Source: Oceanospirillum sp048270425 (GTDB lineage: Bacteria; Pseudomonadota; Gammaproteobacteria; Pseudomonadales; Halomonadaceae). Taken from it: a stretch of 64,000 nucleotides of DNA. Below are positions 51,378 to 60,186 of the stretch, in pieces. Numbering within the stretch: position 1 is the first letter of the stretch; the number at the start of each line of letters is the position of its first letter. The notes beneath the pieces were generated by a model. The model saw nothing but the letters and a program-made list of their open reading frames with translations, was not told the origin of the DNA and did no database searches. Location: the NCBI GenBank assembly GCA_048270425.1, contig JBLWSY010000002.1:124001-188000 (forward strand), written 5' to 3'. The position numbers and the translations under genes are program-made.

Positions 51378-52190
51378 ATGGCTAAGAAGCCTCAGCAACA
51401 CCGCGCCCGTAAGCGCTTCGGACAAAACTTTCTTCAGGATGAAGGTATTATTCGTCGCATTGTTCGCAGCATCGCGCCCCAGGCTGATGACCACATGGTT
51501 GAGATTGGCCCGGGTATGGGGGCACTGACCGAAATTATTCTGGAATCCGCCGAGCGTCTTGATGTGATTGAGCTCGACCGTGACCTTATTCCGGGCCTTA
51601 AGGTGAAATTCTTTAACCATAAAGGTTTTGAGATTCATCAGGCGGATGCGCTGAAGTTTGATTTTGCTGAACTGATCGATGACGACAAGCCTCTGCGTGT
51701 TGCGGGCAACCTGCCGTATAACATCTCCACACCTCTGATTTTCCACCTGCTGGAGCAGCGTCAGAATATTCAGGATATGCACTTTATGCTGCAGAAAGAG
51801 GTGGTTGAGCGTCTTGCTGCTACTCCGGGTACGAATGACTGGGGGCGTCTGGGCATCATGGCGCAGTATCTGTGCGATGTTGAAGCGCTTTTCATCGTGC
51901 CACCGGAAGCCTTTGACCCTATGCCAAAGGTTGACTCTGCGATCGTGCGTCTGACGCCACATAAAGAACTGCCTCATCCGGCAAAGTCTGCGGAGTGTCT
52001 GGATAATCTGGTACGAACCGCTTTTGCTCAGCGTCGTAAAACATTACGCAATAACCTGAAAGGTCTGATGGATGTGACTGAAATCGAAGCTCTGGGCATC
52101 GATCCACAGCGTCGTCCGGAAACCCTCAGCCTGCAGGAAGTGGTTGCCTTAAGTGATTGTCTGGCTGACAGGTTGGGTAAACATGACTGA
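51378..52190 (+). CDS. rsmA: 16S rRNA dimethyladenosine methyltransferase RsmA (KsgA)
   Basis: A 270-residue SAM methyltransferase. RKRFGQNFLQD is the family start, VEIGPGMGALT the SAM loop and NLPYNIST the catalytic NxPY motif. It dimethylates two adenosines near the 3' end of 16S rRNA. It overlaps apaG by 8 bases. Confidence 0.97.
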   Translation: MAKKPQQHRARKRFGQNFLQDEGIIRRIVRSIAPQADDHMVEIGPGMGALTEIILESAERLDVIELDRDLIPGLKVKFFNHKGFEIHQADALKFDFAELIDDDKPLRVAGNLPYNISTPLIFHLLEQRQNIQDMHFMLQKEVVERLAATPGTNDWGRLGIMAQYLCDVEALFIVPPEAFDPMPKVDSAIVRLTPHKELPHPAKSAECLDNLVRTAFAQRRKTLRNNLKGLMDVTEIEALGIDPQRRPETLSLQEVVALSDCLADRLGKHD

Positions 52191-52590
52191 TATCAGTGAT
52201 CAGGATCAGCCGGCGTCGGCAGGTCTGCTGGATCTGAAAATAGAGCCCAAGTTTATCAAGCAGGATACTGCTGAAGATCGTGATCAGTATGTTTTCAGCT
52301 ATAAGGTCACCATCACCAATAATAACCGTACTAGTGTGAAGCTGCTGACCCGCTCCTGGGTCATCACGGATGGTAACGGCAAGGTGAATGAAGTGAAGGG
52401 CAAGGGCGTAGTAGGGCAGCAGCCGGTTATTGCACCGGGTGAGTCCTACAGTTACACCTCAGGCGCTATTTTCCCGACGCCACTGGGCGTTATGCAGGGT
52501 TTCTATGAGCTGACGGATATCGAATTCGATTGCCCGTTGCAGCTGGATATTCCGGCATTCCGGCTGGCTAAAGAGGATATGCTGCACTGA
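52183..52590 (+). CDS. apaG: ApaG (DUF525) protein
   Basis: A 135-residue fibronectin-III-like protein with SYKVTITNNNRTSVKLLTRSWVITDG and GVVGQQPVIAPGESYSYTSGA, the family's signature. Cytoplasmic; the role is not fully known. ATG 52183 overlaps the end of rsmA. Confidence 0.95.
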   Translation: MTDISDQDQPASAGLLDLKIEPKFIKQDTAEDRDQYVFSYKVTITNNNRTSVKLLTRSWVITDGNGKVNEVKGKGVVGQQPVIAPGESYSYTSGAIFPTPLGVMQGFYELTDIEFDCPLQLDIPAFRLAKEDMLH

Positions 52591-52681
52591 CCGGTTTATC
52601 TTCCGTAAGCGGATAGCAAGCTGATACAAATCCAACATTCCAATCTGATCTTTTCGATACAACCGATGGCAATTTAGCGTT

Positions 52682-53500
52682 ATGGCAACTTATGCAGTAG
52701 GTGACCTGCAGGGCTGTTTCAGTGAACTGGAACTCCTGCTGGATGCCGTTCAATTTGACCCGAACCGTGACAAGCTCTGGCTGGCGGGAGACCTTGTTAA
52801 TCGTGGCCCCGAGTCCCTTGAGGTTCTGCGCTTTGCTTCCTCTCTGGGGGATAGAGCGCGCTGCGTTCTGGGTAATCACGATCTGCATCTGCTGGCGGTT
52901 GCCTATTCCGGTGCGCGGTTAAAGCGTTCCGATACCTTGCAGTCTATTCTTGAGGCTCCGGACAGGGATCAGCTACTCGATTGGCTGCGCCATCAGCCTC
53001 TTTGCCATTACGATGCTAAGTTGGGCTATGTGATGACCCATGCCGGGATACCGCCTGTTTGGGATCTTGAGCAGGCTATGGCTTATGCCAAAGAGGTTGA
53101 AGAAGTTCTGCGCGGCGCTCAATGCAAGGCGTACTTCGACAATATGTATGGTAATAAACCTGCTAAGTGGTCTGATGATCTGAAAGGTTTTGACCGTCTG
53201 CGTGCGATCACCAACTACTTCACCCGAATGCGTTTTTGTACGCCGAAGGGCAAGCTCGACTTCGATGCTAAGGAAGGTCTCGATCAGTGTCCTGAGGGTT
53301 ATGCTCCCTGGTTCAGTTATCCCCGTTTGGTGCAGGAAAAGATCATTTTCGGGCACTGGGCTGCACTGGAAGGCCAAGTTGATGCCGAGGGGATCTTTGC
53401 TCTGGACACAGGTTGTGTCTGGGGAGGTGCTCTGACAGCACTCAATCTGGAAACAGGGGAACTGAGCTCTGTTAGAAGTTTGCAGGCATTATTATATTAG
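52682..53500 (+). CDS. apaH: Symmetrical bis(5'-nucleosyl)-tetraphosphatase
   Basis: A 272-residue metallophosphatase. YAVGDLQGCFSELELLLD and LVNRGPESLEVL bind metals, and VLGNHDLHLL is the GNHD motif. It splits Ap4A into two ADP. Last gene of the lptD-apaH run. Confidence 0.97.
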   Translation: MATYAVGDLQGCFSELELLLDAVQFDPNRDKLWLAGDLVNRGPESLEVLRFASSLGDRARCVLGNHDLHLLAVAYSGARLKRSDTLQSILEAPDRDQLLDWLRHQPLCHYDAKLGYVMTHAGIPPVWDLEQAMAYAKEVEEVLRGAQCKAYFDNMYGNKPAKWSDDLKGFDRLRAITNYFTRMRFCTPKGKLDFDAKEGLDQCPEGYAPWFSYPRLVQEKIIFGHWAALEGQVDAEGIFALDTGCVWGGALTALNLETGELSSVRSLQALLY

Positions 53501-53609
53501 TTGTTTGTAATATTTCGGTGTGGCAGCATATGTTTTAACTGATGGTTTGGCATAAGGGATTTCAGCCTGAAACCACAGACAACATCCGGTGATGATAAAA
53601 GGTGTCTCT

Positions 53610-53927
53610 ATGAAATTTCAGTTTATGAATCCTGATGAATTAAAAGCCAAGCTGGAAGCCGGTGAAACGGCGGTGGTTGTGGATATTCGTGATCCTGCCA
53701 GTTTTTCTGCCGGATCTATTAAAGGCTCTCAGCCTTTGAATAATGATAATGTTCAGTTGTTTATTGAACAGACGGACAAGGCTCAGCCAGTGGTGGTTTG
53801 CTGCTATCACGGTAACAGCAGCCAGTCAGCAGCGCAGTTTCTGGCGGAACAGGGCTTTAGTGATGTCTATAGCCTGCAGGGTGGATATGAACTATGGAAA
53901 ACAGTTTGTCCTGAGCACTGCAACTGA
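53610..53927 (+). CDS. glpE: Thiosulfate sulfurtransferase GlpE
   Basis: A 105-residue single rhodanese domain. The active Cys lies in VCCYHGNSSQSAAQFL, the GlpE-type loop. It transfers sulfane sulfur from thiosulfate to acceptors such as thioredoxin. ATG 53610 after AAAGGTG fits the family; an upstream in-frame start at 53589 would add seven residues. Confidence 0.94.
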   Translation: MKFQFMNPDELKAKLEAGETAVVVDIRDPASFSAGSIKGSQPLNNDNVQLFIEQTDKAQPVVVCCYHGNSSQSAAQFLAEQGFSDVYSLQGGYELWKTVCPEHCN

Positions 53928-53961
53928 TTGGAAACTGCTTCGGCAGTAAAATCAGAGAATG

Positions 53962-53989
53962 AAAAAAGGAGCTCATGGCTCCTTTTTTA
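53962..53989. terminator. Bidirectional terminator between glpE and flgT
   Basis: AAAAAAGGAGC-TCATG-GCTCCTTTTTT. Confidence 0.93.
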
Positions 53990-54012
53990 TAATCAGAATA
54001 CTGATAACCCGT

Positions 54013-55242
54013 TTACCAGGCGATAACAACATCGCCCTGTTGAATACCCAGCTTATCGGTTTCTGTGCTGATCTCACCCCGGGAGAAGAAGGGTTGAACC
54101 TTTTTAAGGGTGACCACAATTTTGGTGTTCTCAAGTTCAGTATAGGCGTTCTGGTTTGCATCGTAGAAGGTGCTCAGACGATAAAGATTCAGAGTATCGC
54201 CCGGACGCAGACCTTCACCGGCACCGGCATCAATATAGATCTTCTTACCTTCAGTGCGGGTTACTTTAGCCATAAACGGCTGACAACTCAGAGTGCTGTT
54301 AAGATCGTTAATGACTTCATCGAGAATGTCGCTGACTTTCTGGCCATAATCGCTTTTCCAGAAAGGGACTGAATCAAACCCCGGTTTCTCTTCCAGTGGT
54401 ACGTTCCAGTTACCCAGAGTTTCGTAGCGCTGGCTGTAGACCATGGCACCACTAAAGCCATCATGAACGTAAATATCCATCTGGAAACGGCGTTCAAAGC
54501 GGCTGTCACCATGTTCCAGCTTATCTTTTACCTGACTGAAATAAGATTTGGTTCTTAACAGATCAGGGCGAGCCATCGAAATATCTCGAATGACACCGCT
54601 AACCACGTACTGAACACCAAGCTGGCTGGAAGCAGAAATAGCTGTCGTCAGAGTGCCTTCTGTTGTGACAGAAGTCGGGATCGTTTTTGGTGAGGTATAG
54701 ACCTGAAATCCTGAGGCATCCAGAGCTTTAACTTTCTGAAAACTGTTCATTCGGCGAGAGAGATCAGCAGGTAAGGCCTGACTGATATTGTAAAAGCCAC
54801 CAAATGAAGCTGATTGAGGGTCTTCCAGGTAGAAAGAGGTAACCGCGGCGCTTCTTAGGTACGCATTGCTGCTGCCATTACCACAGGACTGATCATTGAT
54901 CAGTACGTCTGCTTCTATGGTTAGCATAAGAGTGTCGCCTTTGACTTCCTCTTTCAGGATGTTGATATCCTGAACTGTGCCGTTTGAACTAACCCGCAGA
55001 TTATCAGCTGTGATTGCACCGTCAGTCATCTGCTGAAAACTGCTGACATCAGCACCGGCCTGCAGGCTAAGCTGCTGGACGGCATCTCGGATAGCTATAC
55101 GGCGTGCGCTGACCAGATCCTGATGTACAATTTTGGCTTGGCCGGTTGCTTCAAGCCATTTGGCTTCTGCTTGTGGGGTTTCAAGTCCGATAACCAGACA
55201 AAGAATCCACAACACCTTGTGACGGAATAGGGTGTTTAACAA
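54013..55242 (-). CDS. flgT: Flagellar assembly protein FlgT (H-ring)
   Basis: A 409-residue periplasmic protein with a signal peptide (about 1-27, ending AEA). It begins its mature part KWLEATGQAKIVHQDLVSARRIAIRDAVQQL, as Vibrio FlgT does, and ends with a small beta domain (about 335-409). FlgT forms the H ring around the basal body of sheathed polar flagella in Vibrio. TTG 55242 is used with GGAG 7 bases upstream. Paired with flgP. Confidence 0.85.
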   Translation of the reverse strand: MLNTLFRHKVLWILCLVIGLETPQAEAKWLEATGQAKIVHQDLVSARRIAIRDAVQQLSLQAGADVSSFQQMTDGAITADNLRVSSNGTVQDINILKEEVKGDTLMLTIEADVLINDQSCGNGSSNAYLRSAAVTSFYLEDPQSASFGGFYNISQALPADLSRRMNSFQKVKALDASGFQVYTSPKTIPTSVTTEGTLTTAISASSQLGVQYVVSGVIRDISMARPDLLRTKSYFSQVKDKLEHGDSRFERRFQMDIYVHDGFSGAMVYSQRYETLGNWNVPLEEKPGFDSVPFWKSDYGQKVSDILDEVINDLNSTLSCQPFMAKVTRTEGKKIYIDAGAGEGLRPGDTLNLYRLSTFYDANQNAYTELENTKIVVTLKKVQPFFSRGEISTETDKLGIQQGDVVIAW

Positions 55243-55299
55243 CCGACCGCTCCTTATTTACCTGTTACTGTTAATAGCCACTGATAGGGCATAATATCA

Positions 55300-55321
55300 G
55301 TGGAATTAGCTCAGTTGGTAG
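55300..55321 (+). pseudogene. 5' tRNA-like fragment
   Basis: GGAATTAGCTCAGTTGGTAG reads as the acceptor end and D-arm of a tRNA (box-A-like TAGCTCAGTTGGTAG, as in Lys, Val or Asn tRNAs). No anticodon arm, T-arm or CCA follows: the sequence runs at once into flgP's 3' end. A remnant only. Confidence 0.5.
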
Positions 55322-55323
55322 TC

Positions 55324-55911
55324 TTAGTTCAGATAATACTGTCCAGGCTGTACTTTAACCAAAGGGCGGGTTACAGCGCGAGTGTCCGGAGACTCACCGT
55401 GCACGGTTGGCGCAGTACAGTTTGGTGATTGCAGTGCGTCTGGCGAGCCCATGCAGTCATAGAAAGTTGGTTCAAGAACCAGTTCCATTGTGGTTTCGTA
55501 GTTGTTATGAGCCAGCTCGTATGTAGACACAACTTTTGCGCCACGGATGACACTGTCAACATAAGTACGGAAACGGTCATCACGCAGAACCATGGCTTCA
55601 ACGGTAGATCCACCGCTTACACGGGTACCGTATACACGTTCAGCGATTGCACGGTAAGCATCAAGCTTAGAGGCACGCATTGCCATCAGCTGATTCTGAC
55701 CTTTGGACATACGTGGATTTTCCAGATATGCGCCATAGCCCGTTACCCGGACAATAATAGGTTCAACCTTAGGGCTGTAAGTATGTTCAACCTGCTGGTA
55801 AACAACATAATCGCTGTTTGCCTGATTGTTCATAGCCTGTTGGTTGGTTGGTGCACAACCTGCCGTTATTACAGCACCGGCGATTGCCAGAGAAGCCAGT
55901 TTAAGTTTCAT
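55324..55911 (-). CDS. flgP: Flagellar LPP20-family lipoprotein FlgP
   Basis: A 195-residue lipoprotein. The signal peptide ends in the lipobox ITAGC; the mature part carries an LPP20 domain with RVTGYGAYLENPRMSKGQNQ and MAMRASKLDAYRAIAERVYG. FlgP is an outer-membrane factor of polar flagella, next to flgT in Vibrio. Several in-frame starts exist (GTG 55920, ATG 55917, 55914, 55911); ATG 55911 is best spaced from AGGAG. Confidence 0.87.
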   Translation of the reverse strand: MKLKLASLAIAGAVITAGCAPTNQQAMNNQANSDYVVYQQVEHTYSPKVEPIIVRVTGYGAYLENPRMSKGQNQLMAMRASKLDAYRAIAERVYGTRVSGGSTVEAMVLRDDRFRTYVDSVIRGAKVVSTYELAHNNYETTMELVLEPTFYDCMGSPDALQSPNCTAPTVHGESPDTRAVTRPLVKVQPGQYYLN

Positions 55912-55973
55912 CATCATCACTCCTGATGTCCGTCACAAATAGATCGATAAAGTGTTTCAACGCGCACAAAAAA

Positions 55974-56228
55974 TCAGTATCGACGCCTGTAGATCACATC
56001 CGGCTGCATATTACAGCAAGGTTCCATAATGATCTGAGGTGTCAGAACGCGATGGGTTTCCGTTCGGATAATCACCTTGCGGCGCGGTTGAGGCTTCGCA
56101 GGTGGAATCTGCACGTAGGTTCCCTGGGGTTGCGCGTTCTGATGATAGCCATAATACGGCATCGTACATGCAGACAGCGTAAGGCCAAGAAACAAAGTGC
56201 CCGTGATTATTTTTACGGTTTTTAGCAT
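55974..56228 (-). CDS. Small lipoprotein, probably flagellum-linked
   Basis: An 84-residue protein with a lipoprotein signal (LGLTLSAC, lipobox LSAC) and a basic, Pro/Gln-rich mature part (PPAKPQPRRKVIIRTETHR) ending YRRRY. Not a recognised family. It lies upstream of flgP on the same strand (gap 62 bases) and is likely cotranscribed, so a role in the outer flagellar ring complex is possible. Confidence 0.65.
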   Translation of the reverse strand: MLKTVKIITGTLFLGLTLSACTMPYYGYHQNAQPQGTYVQIPPAKPQPRRKVIIRTETHRVLTPQIIMEPCCNMQPDVIYRRRY

Positions 56229-56421
56229 CGGCTCTTCCTGACATTATGATGCGAACCCAACATAAGCGTTTTAAACCCCTTAGAGTAAAAAGTCGTTATA
56301 GTTGAGCCGAAAATTATACCGGTTATTATCGGCATCACTTTCGTAAAGTTTAGTGCGACTGAGGCGTTAACCTACAGAAAATTAAACTTTTATTCGTTTC
56401 ATAATTTAGGTTTAGCAAAAA

Positions 56422-57546
56422 ATGAGCCAGATTTTCGTTTCTGATGATAATTATCTCGAATCTGCAGATATTTACCTTGTCGGTGGCCCCGTTCGTGATG
56501 AACTGCTGGGATTGAAGGCGAATGACAGAGATTGGCTGGTTGTTGGTGCGACCCCTGATGAGATGAAAGCGGCAGGCTTTGTTCAGGTCGGCAAAGACTT
56601 TCCTGTTTTTCTGCATCCCATTACAAAAGAAGAATACGCACTGGCGAGAACCGAAAGGAAATCAGGAAAAGGTTATCAGGGCTTTGTCTGCCATACGTCA
56701 CCGGATGTGACTCTGGAAGAAGATTTGCTGCGTCGTGATTTCACCATCAATGCGATGGCCAAGGATAATGCCGGTAAAATTCATGACCCTTATAACGGAC
56801 TGGCTGATCTCGAAAACAGGATTCTGCGCCATGTATCCCCGGCGTTTGCGGAAGATCCTTTAAGGGTATTGAGAGGTGCTCGCTTTCTGGCGCGTTTCTA
56901 CCGCCTGGGATTTTCTGTTGCGGAAGAGACTGAACAGCTGATGCGCTCTCTGGTCGACGCAGAGGAACTGCAGCAGCTTTCTGCGGAGCGGGTTTGGTCA
57001 GAAACAGAGCGTGCCCTTCTGGAAAAAAATCCTGAACAATACTTTGCTCTGTTGAAGAAAGTTGGCGCTTTGGGCGTCTGGTTCACGGAGTTGGGTGAGC
57101 AAGAGTTTAAGCTGCCTGAGTTTCTGGCTGAAACTGATAGCTCGCTTCGTGCTCTGCTTTGCTGGGGATGGTTGCTGCATGATCTTACGCCTAAAGCTAT
57201 TGATGCTTTATGTGTTCGTATCAAAGCGCCTAAGCGCTATCAGGATTTTGCCCTGCTGGTTCAACGGTTCTGGCCTTTACTTAATGCTGAGCCAGAGAAA
57301 AATGCTGAACTGTTGTTGGCGCTTCTGGAAAAGGCGGGTGCGTTTAAACAGGGCGGGTTATTTGATATCTGGCTGATGCTGTGGAGTCCGGATTATCAGG
57401 CAGTGAAAAACTGGTGGCAGAACCTTGCCGAAGAGATGGCCCAGGTAACGGCAAAGGATTTTGTTGCACAAGGGCTTAAAGGGCCTGCCATCGGCGCCGC
57501 GATTAAAGCGCGACGCCTCGAGCTGATTGCAGAAGCGCTTTCCTGA
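56422..57546 (+). CDS. cca: CCA tRNA nucleotidyltransferase
   Basis: A 374-residue class II nucleotidyltransferase. VGGPVRDELLG, DRDWLVVGA (metal Asps), RRDFTINAMA and DPLRVLRGARFLAR are core motifs. It adds or repairs the CCA end of tRNAs. The length corresponds to the short form without the C-terminal HD phosphohydrolase domain of Escherichia coli. Converges with folK. Confidence 0.95.
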   Translation: MSQIFVSDDNYLESADIYLVGGPVRDELLGLKANDRDWLVVGATPDEMKAAGFVQVGKDFPVFLHPITKEEYALARTERKSGKGYQGFVCHTSPDVTLEEDLLRRDFTINAMAKDNAGKIHDPYNGLADLENRILRHVSPAFAEDPLRVLRGARFLARFYRLGFSVAEETEQLMRSLVDAEELQQLSAERVWSETERALLEKNPEQYFALLKKVGALGVWFTELGEQEFKLPEFLAETDSSLRALLCWGWLLHDLTPKAIDALCVRIKAPKRYQDFALLVQRFWPLLNAEPEKNAELLLALLEKAGAFKQGGLFDIWLMLWSPDYQAVKNWWQNLAEEMAQVTAKDFVAQGLKGPAIGAAIKARRLELIAEALS

Positions 57547-57588
57547 CAGGAGCGCCTTTGTCGGGTGAGGGAGTGAGAAGATTCTTGG

Positions 57589-58071
57589 CTAAAGCTCGGT
57601 TAGCCAGAGCTTCTGTTCAGGATAAGGGAAATTAGCCCATAGCTCCTGAACCGTTTTCTCCTGACCCGGCGGCACAAGATCAGGCTCCATAAGAGCAAGT
57701 GGGTATAGCATATAGCCGTGTTCAAACAGGTCCTTGCGCGGAAGCTGGATACCAAAGTGTTCGCCGTGCAGCTGATCGACCATAACAATATCGATATCAA
57801 GCGTGCGTCCACTGAACTTAGGCGCATTATCTTCCCGCCCGAAGTCATATTCCATCTGACGAAATTGTTTGCTCAGCTCAGGAACAGGCCGTTCGGTTTC
57901 CAGTACCGCCATCAGATTGATGAAGGGATCACCAATAAAGCCAACCGGTTCGCTTTCAACAATTGGAGAGAGCTGCATCTCACCAAAGCGGGCATTCAGA
58001 GCTGCAATACCCGCTTTGATATTACTGCGGGCATTGATATTGCTGCCAAGGCTCAGATAAATGCGGCTCAT
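57589..58071 (-). CDS. folK: 2-amino-4-hydroxy-6-hydroxymethyldihydropteridine pyrophosphokinase
   Basis: A 160-residue HPPK. SLGSNINARSNI at the start, SEPVGFIGDPFINLMAVLET, and RTLDIDIVM for metal binding identify it. It phosphorylates the pterin precursor of folate. ATG 58071 overlaps folB's stop by four bases; a longer in-frame extension to 58182 is only folB read out of frame. Confidence 0.95.
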   Translation of the reverse strand: MSRIYLSLGSNINARSNIKAGIAALNARFGEMQLSPIVESEPVGFIGDPFINLMAVLETERPVPELSKQFRQMEYDFGREDNAPKFSGRTLDIDIVMVDQLHGEHFGIQLPRKDLFEHGYMLYPLALMEPDLVPPGQEKTVQELWANFPYPEQKLWLTEL

Positions 58072-58448
58072 TGTACTGACTCCGCAGGGTTTGATGTCAG
58101 GCTGCCTCTTTCGATCTGAACCGCTACATTGCGGGCATTTGGGACAGCCCCGGGTTTGCTGACTTTTACTTTTACCCAGCAAACATCAAACCTTTCCCGG
58201 ATCAGTTTGGTCACGGCTTCAGCCAGCGTCTCAATCAGCTTATAGGATGAGCTTTTGACTAACTCAGTAATTGCCTGACTGATAGAGAAGTAATCCAGTG
58301 TTAGTGACAGCTCGTCACCCGCAGCGGCTGGGCCGATATCGGTTGCCATCTCGATATCAAATTCCAGAGGTTGCAGGATCTCACGTTCCCAGTCATAAAC
58401 ACCGATCAGGGCATCAACTTTTAAACCTTCAATAAAAACCCGGTCCAA
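58068..58448 (-). CDS. folB: Dihydroneopterin aldolase
   Basis: A 126-residue T-fold enzyme with IEGLKVDALIGVYDWERE and LDYFSISQAITELV, then LIETLAEAVTKLI (active-site Glu). It cleaves dihydroneopterin in folate synthesis; overlaps folK, giving consecutive pathway steps from one mRNA. Confidence 0.95.
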   Translation of the reverse strand: MDRVFIEGLKVDALIGVYDWEREILQPLEFDIEMATDIGPAAAGDELSLTLDYFSISQAITELVKSSSYKLIETLAEAVTKLIRERFDVCWVKVKVSKPGAVPNARNVAVQIERGSLTSNPAESVQ

Positions 58449-58531
58449 ACCATCACCTATGTATTGCCATTCGTGTTGCAGTTAGTTTTGCCGATTGCAG
58501 CAAAAGCTGCGTCAGAACCAAGTCTGACACT

Positions 58532-59581
58532 TCACTTGCCGTGTTGCAGATCCAGCGGCGGCAGATCAGTCAGTGGCCAGCGGGGCTGAACCGTAATCTG
58601 CTTGTTATTGGTGTGACCCGCCATCAGCCTCTGGCATCCAGCGTAGGCGATCATTGCGCCGTTGTCTGTGCAGAACTCATTGCGTGGGTAATAGACTTGT
58701 CCGCCCATGCCGGTGAGAGTAGCTTCAAGCTTGGCTCTCAGGTCTTTGTTGGCACTGACGCCCCCTGCGATGACCAGCTTTTTACGGCCTGCCTGCTTCA
58801 GAGCGCGCTTGCATTTGATCACGAGGGTATCAACGACGGCATCCTGAAATGCGAGAGCGATATCGGCACGCTCCTGATCAGTCAGCTCGCCGTTATTCGC
58901 TTCTTTAGCCGCTTCAACGGTATTCAGGGTAAAGGTCTTCAGGCCGCTGAAGCTGAAATCCAGACCCGGACGATTGGTCATAGGGCGTGGGAACAGATAT
59001 TTTTCCGGCGTTCCCTGCTCGGCAAAACGGGCGATATGCGGACCGCCGGGATAGGGGAGTCCCATCATTTTTGCGGCCTTGTCAAAGGCTTCGCCAGCGG
59101 CGTCATCAATGCTTTCGCCCAGCATTTCATATTGACCAATGCCCTGAACGTCGATCAGCTGAGTGTGACCACCGGATACGAGTAGTGCTACGAAAGGGAA
59201 TTCCGGTGGCGTTTCTTCAAGCATGGGCGCTAAAAGATGGCCTTCCATGTGATGAACGCCTAAGCAAGGTTTACCCCATGCCATAGCCAGCGCCTGAGCC
59301 GTCGATGCCCCCACCATAAGTGCACCGATCAGACCTGGACCTGAGGTATAGCAGATCGCATCTATCTCATCAGCGGTGGTTTTGGCTTCAGCCATCACCT
59401 GTTTGGTTAGAGGCAGGAGCTTGCGGACATGGTCTCTGGACGCCAGTTCCGGCACAACGCCGCCATAAGGGATATGCATATCGATCTGACTGAACAGAGC
59501 ATGGGCTAGCAAACCCTGTTCTGAGTCATAAATGGCCAGACCTGTTTCATCACAGGATGTTTCGATTCCGAGTACACGCAT
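58532..59581 (-). CDS. tsaD: tRNA N6-threonylcarbamoyladenosine transferase TsaD
   Basis: A 349-residue ASKHA protein. LGIETSCDETGLAIYD starts it, HHMEGH holds the metal His residues and LLVSGGHTQLI the nucleotide motif. It transfers threonylcarbamoyl to A37 of ANN-reading tRNAs. ATG 59581 gives the normal N-terminus. Divergent from rpsU, as in most gammaproteobacteria. Confidence 0.97.
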   Translation of the reverse strand: MRVLGIETSCDETGLAIYDSEQGLLAHALFSQIDMHIPYGGVVPELASRDHVRKLLPLTKQVMAEAKTTADEIDAICYTSGPGLIGALMVGASTAQALAMAWGKPCLGVHHMEGHLLAPMLEETPPEFPFVALLVSGGHTQLIDVQGIGQYEMLGESIDDAAGEAFDKAAKMMGLPYPGGPHIARFAEQGTPEKYLFPRPMTNRPGLDFSFSGLKTFTLNTVEAAKEANNGELTDQERADIALAFQDAVVDTLVIKCKRALKQAGRKKLVIAGGVSANKDLRAKLEATLTGMGGQVYYPRNEFCTDNGAMIAYAGCQRLMAGHTNNKQITVQPRWPLTDLPPLDLQHGK

Positions 59582-59695
59582 GGGGATCACTAACTGCTTG
59601 AAAGAATAGGCGCAATTCTACCTAGGTGAGCCTCAAAATGGCACTAAAAGCCGTGGATTCGTTGAAAAAAGCGGTATTGAGCACTCTAAAGCCGT

Positions 59696-59724
59696 TTGCA
59701 TGGGGTGGGTAAAGCCTATAGAAT
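59696..59724 (+). promoter_or_regulatory. Sigma-70 promoter of rpsU-dnaG-rpoD
   Basis: TTGCAT, 17 bases, TAGAAT, 80 bases before rpsU. Confidence 0.65.
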
Positions 59725-59804
59725 CATGCGTCCCCTAAGGCATGTCGCCGTTTTGGTGACATCTCTAATTTCAATCCTATTACTTTTAAGGTGGTGAGTC
59801 TTTA

Positions 59805-60020
59805 ATGCCTGCTGTTAAAGTTAAAGACAATGAGCCGTTTGACGTTGCTCTGCGTCGTTTCAAACGTTCTTGTGAGAAAGCTGGAATCTTAGCCGAAGTT
59901 CGTCGTCGTGAATTTTACGAGAAGCCAACTTGGGTTCGTAAGCGTAAGGCAGCTGCTGCTGTTAAGCGTCACGCTAAAAAGGTACAGCGCGAGCAGAAAC
60001 GTTTCGAGCGTCTGTACTAA
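59805..60020 (+). CDS. rpsU: 30S ribosomal protein bS21
   Basis: A 71-residue basic protein with FDVALRRFKRSCEKAGILAE and a Lys/Arg-rich end, identical in length to Escherichia coli S21. It helps the 30S subunit bind mRNA. First gene of the macromolecular synthesis operon; AAGGTGGTGAG precedes it. Confidence 0.98.
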   Translation: MPAVKVKDNEPFDVALRRFKRSCEKAGILAEVRRREFYEKPTWVRKRKAAAAVKRHAKKVQREQKRFERLY

Positions 60021-60067
60021 GCAACCTCTCTGCAGATTCCGGTCTGCACGGTTGTCTTTTTAGGGGT

Positions 60068-60099
60068 AAAAACGGCTGCCTTAACCGGCGGCCGTTTTT
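60068..60099 (+). terminator. Terminator between rpsU and dnaG
   Basis: AAAAACGGC(TGCC) and (GGCG)GCCGTTTTT stem with T-run. It corresponds to the leaky T1 terminator of this operon in Escherichia coli, letting S21 exceed primase. Confidence 0.88.
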
Positions 60100-60186
60100 C
60101 ATTTTATATGAAGCTGCAAAACTGAACTGTCATTCTGACAGTCTCTTGTCTAAGTTCTTAATTTTCGTTAGGTAGTCAGAGCCCTT

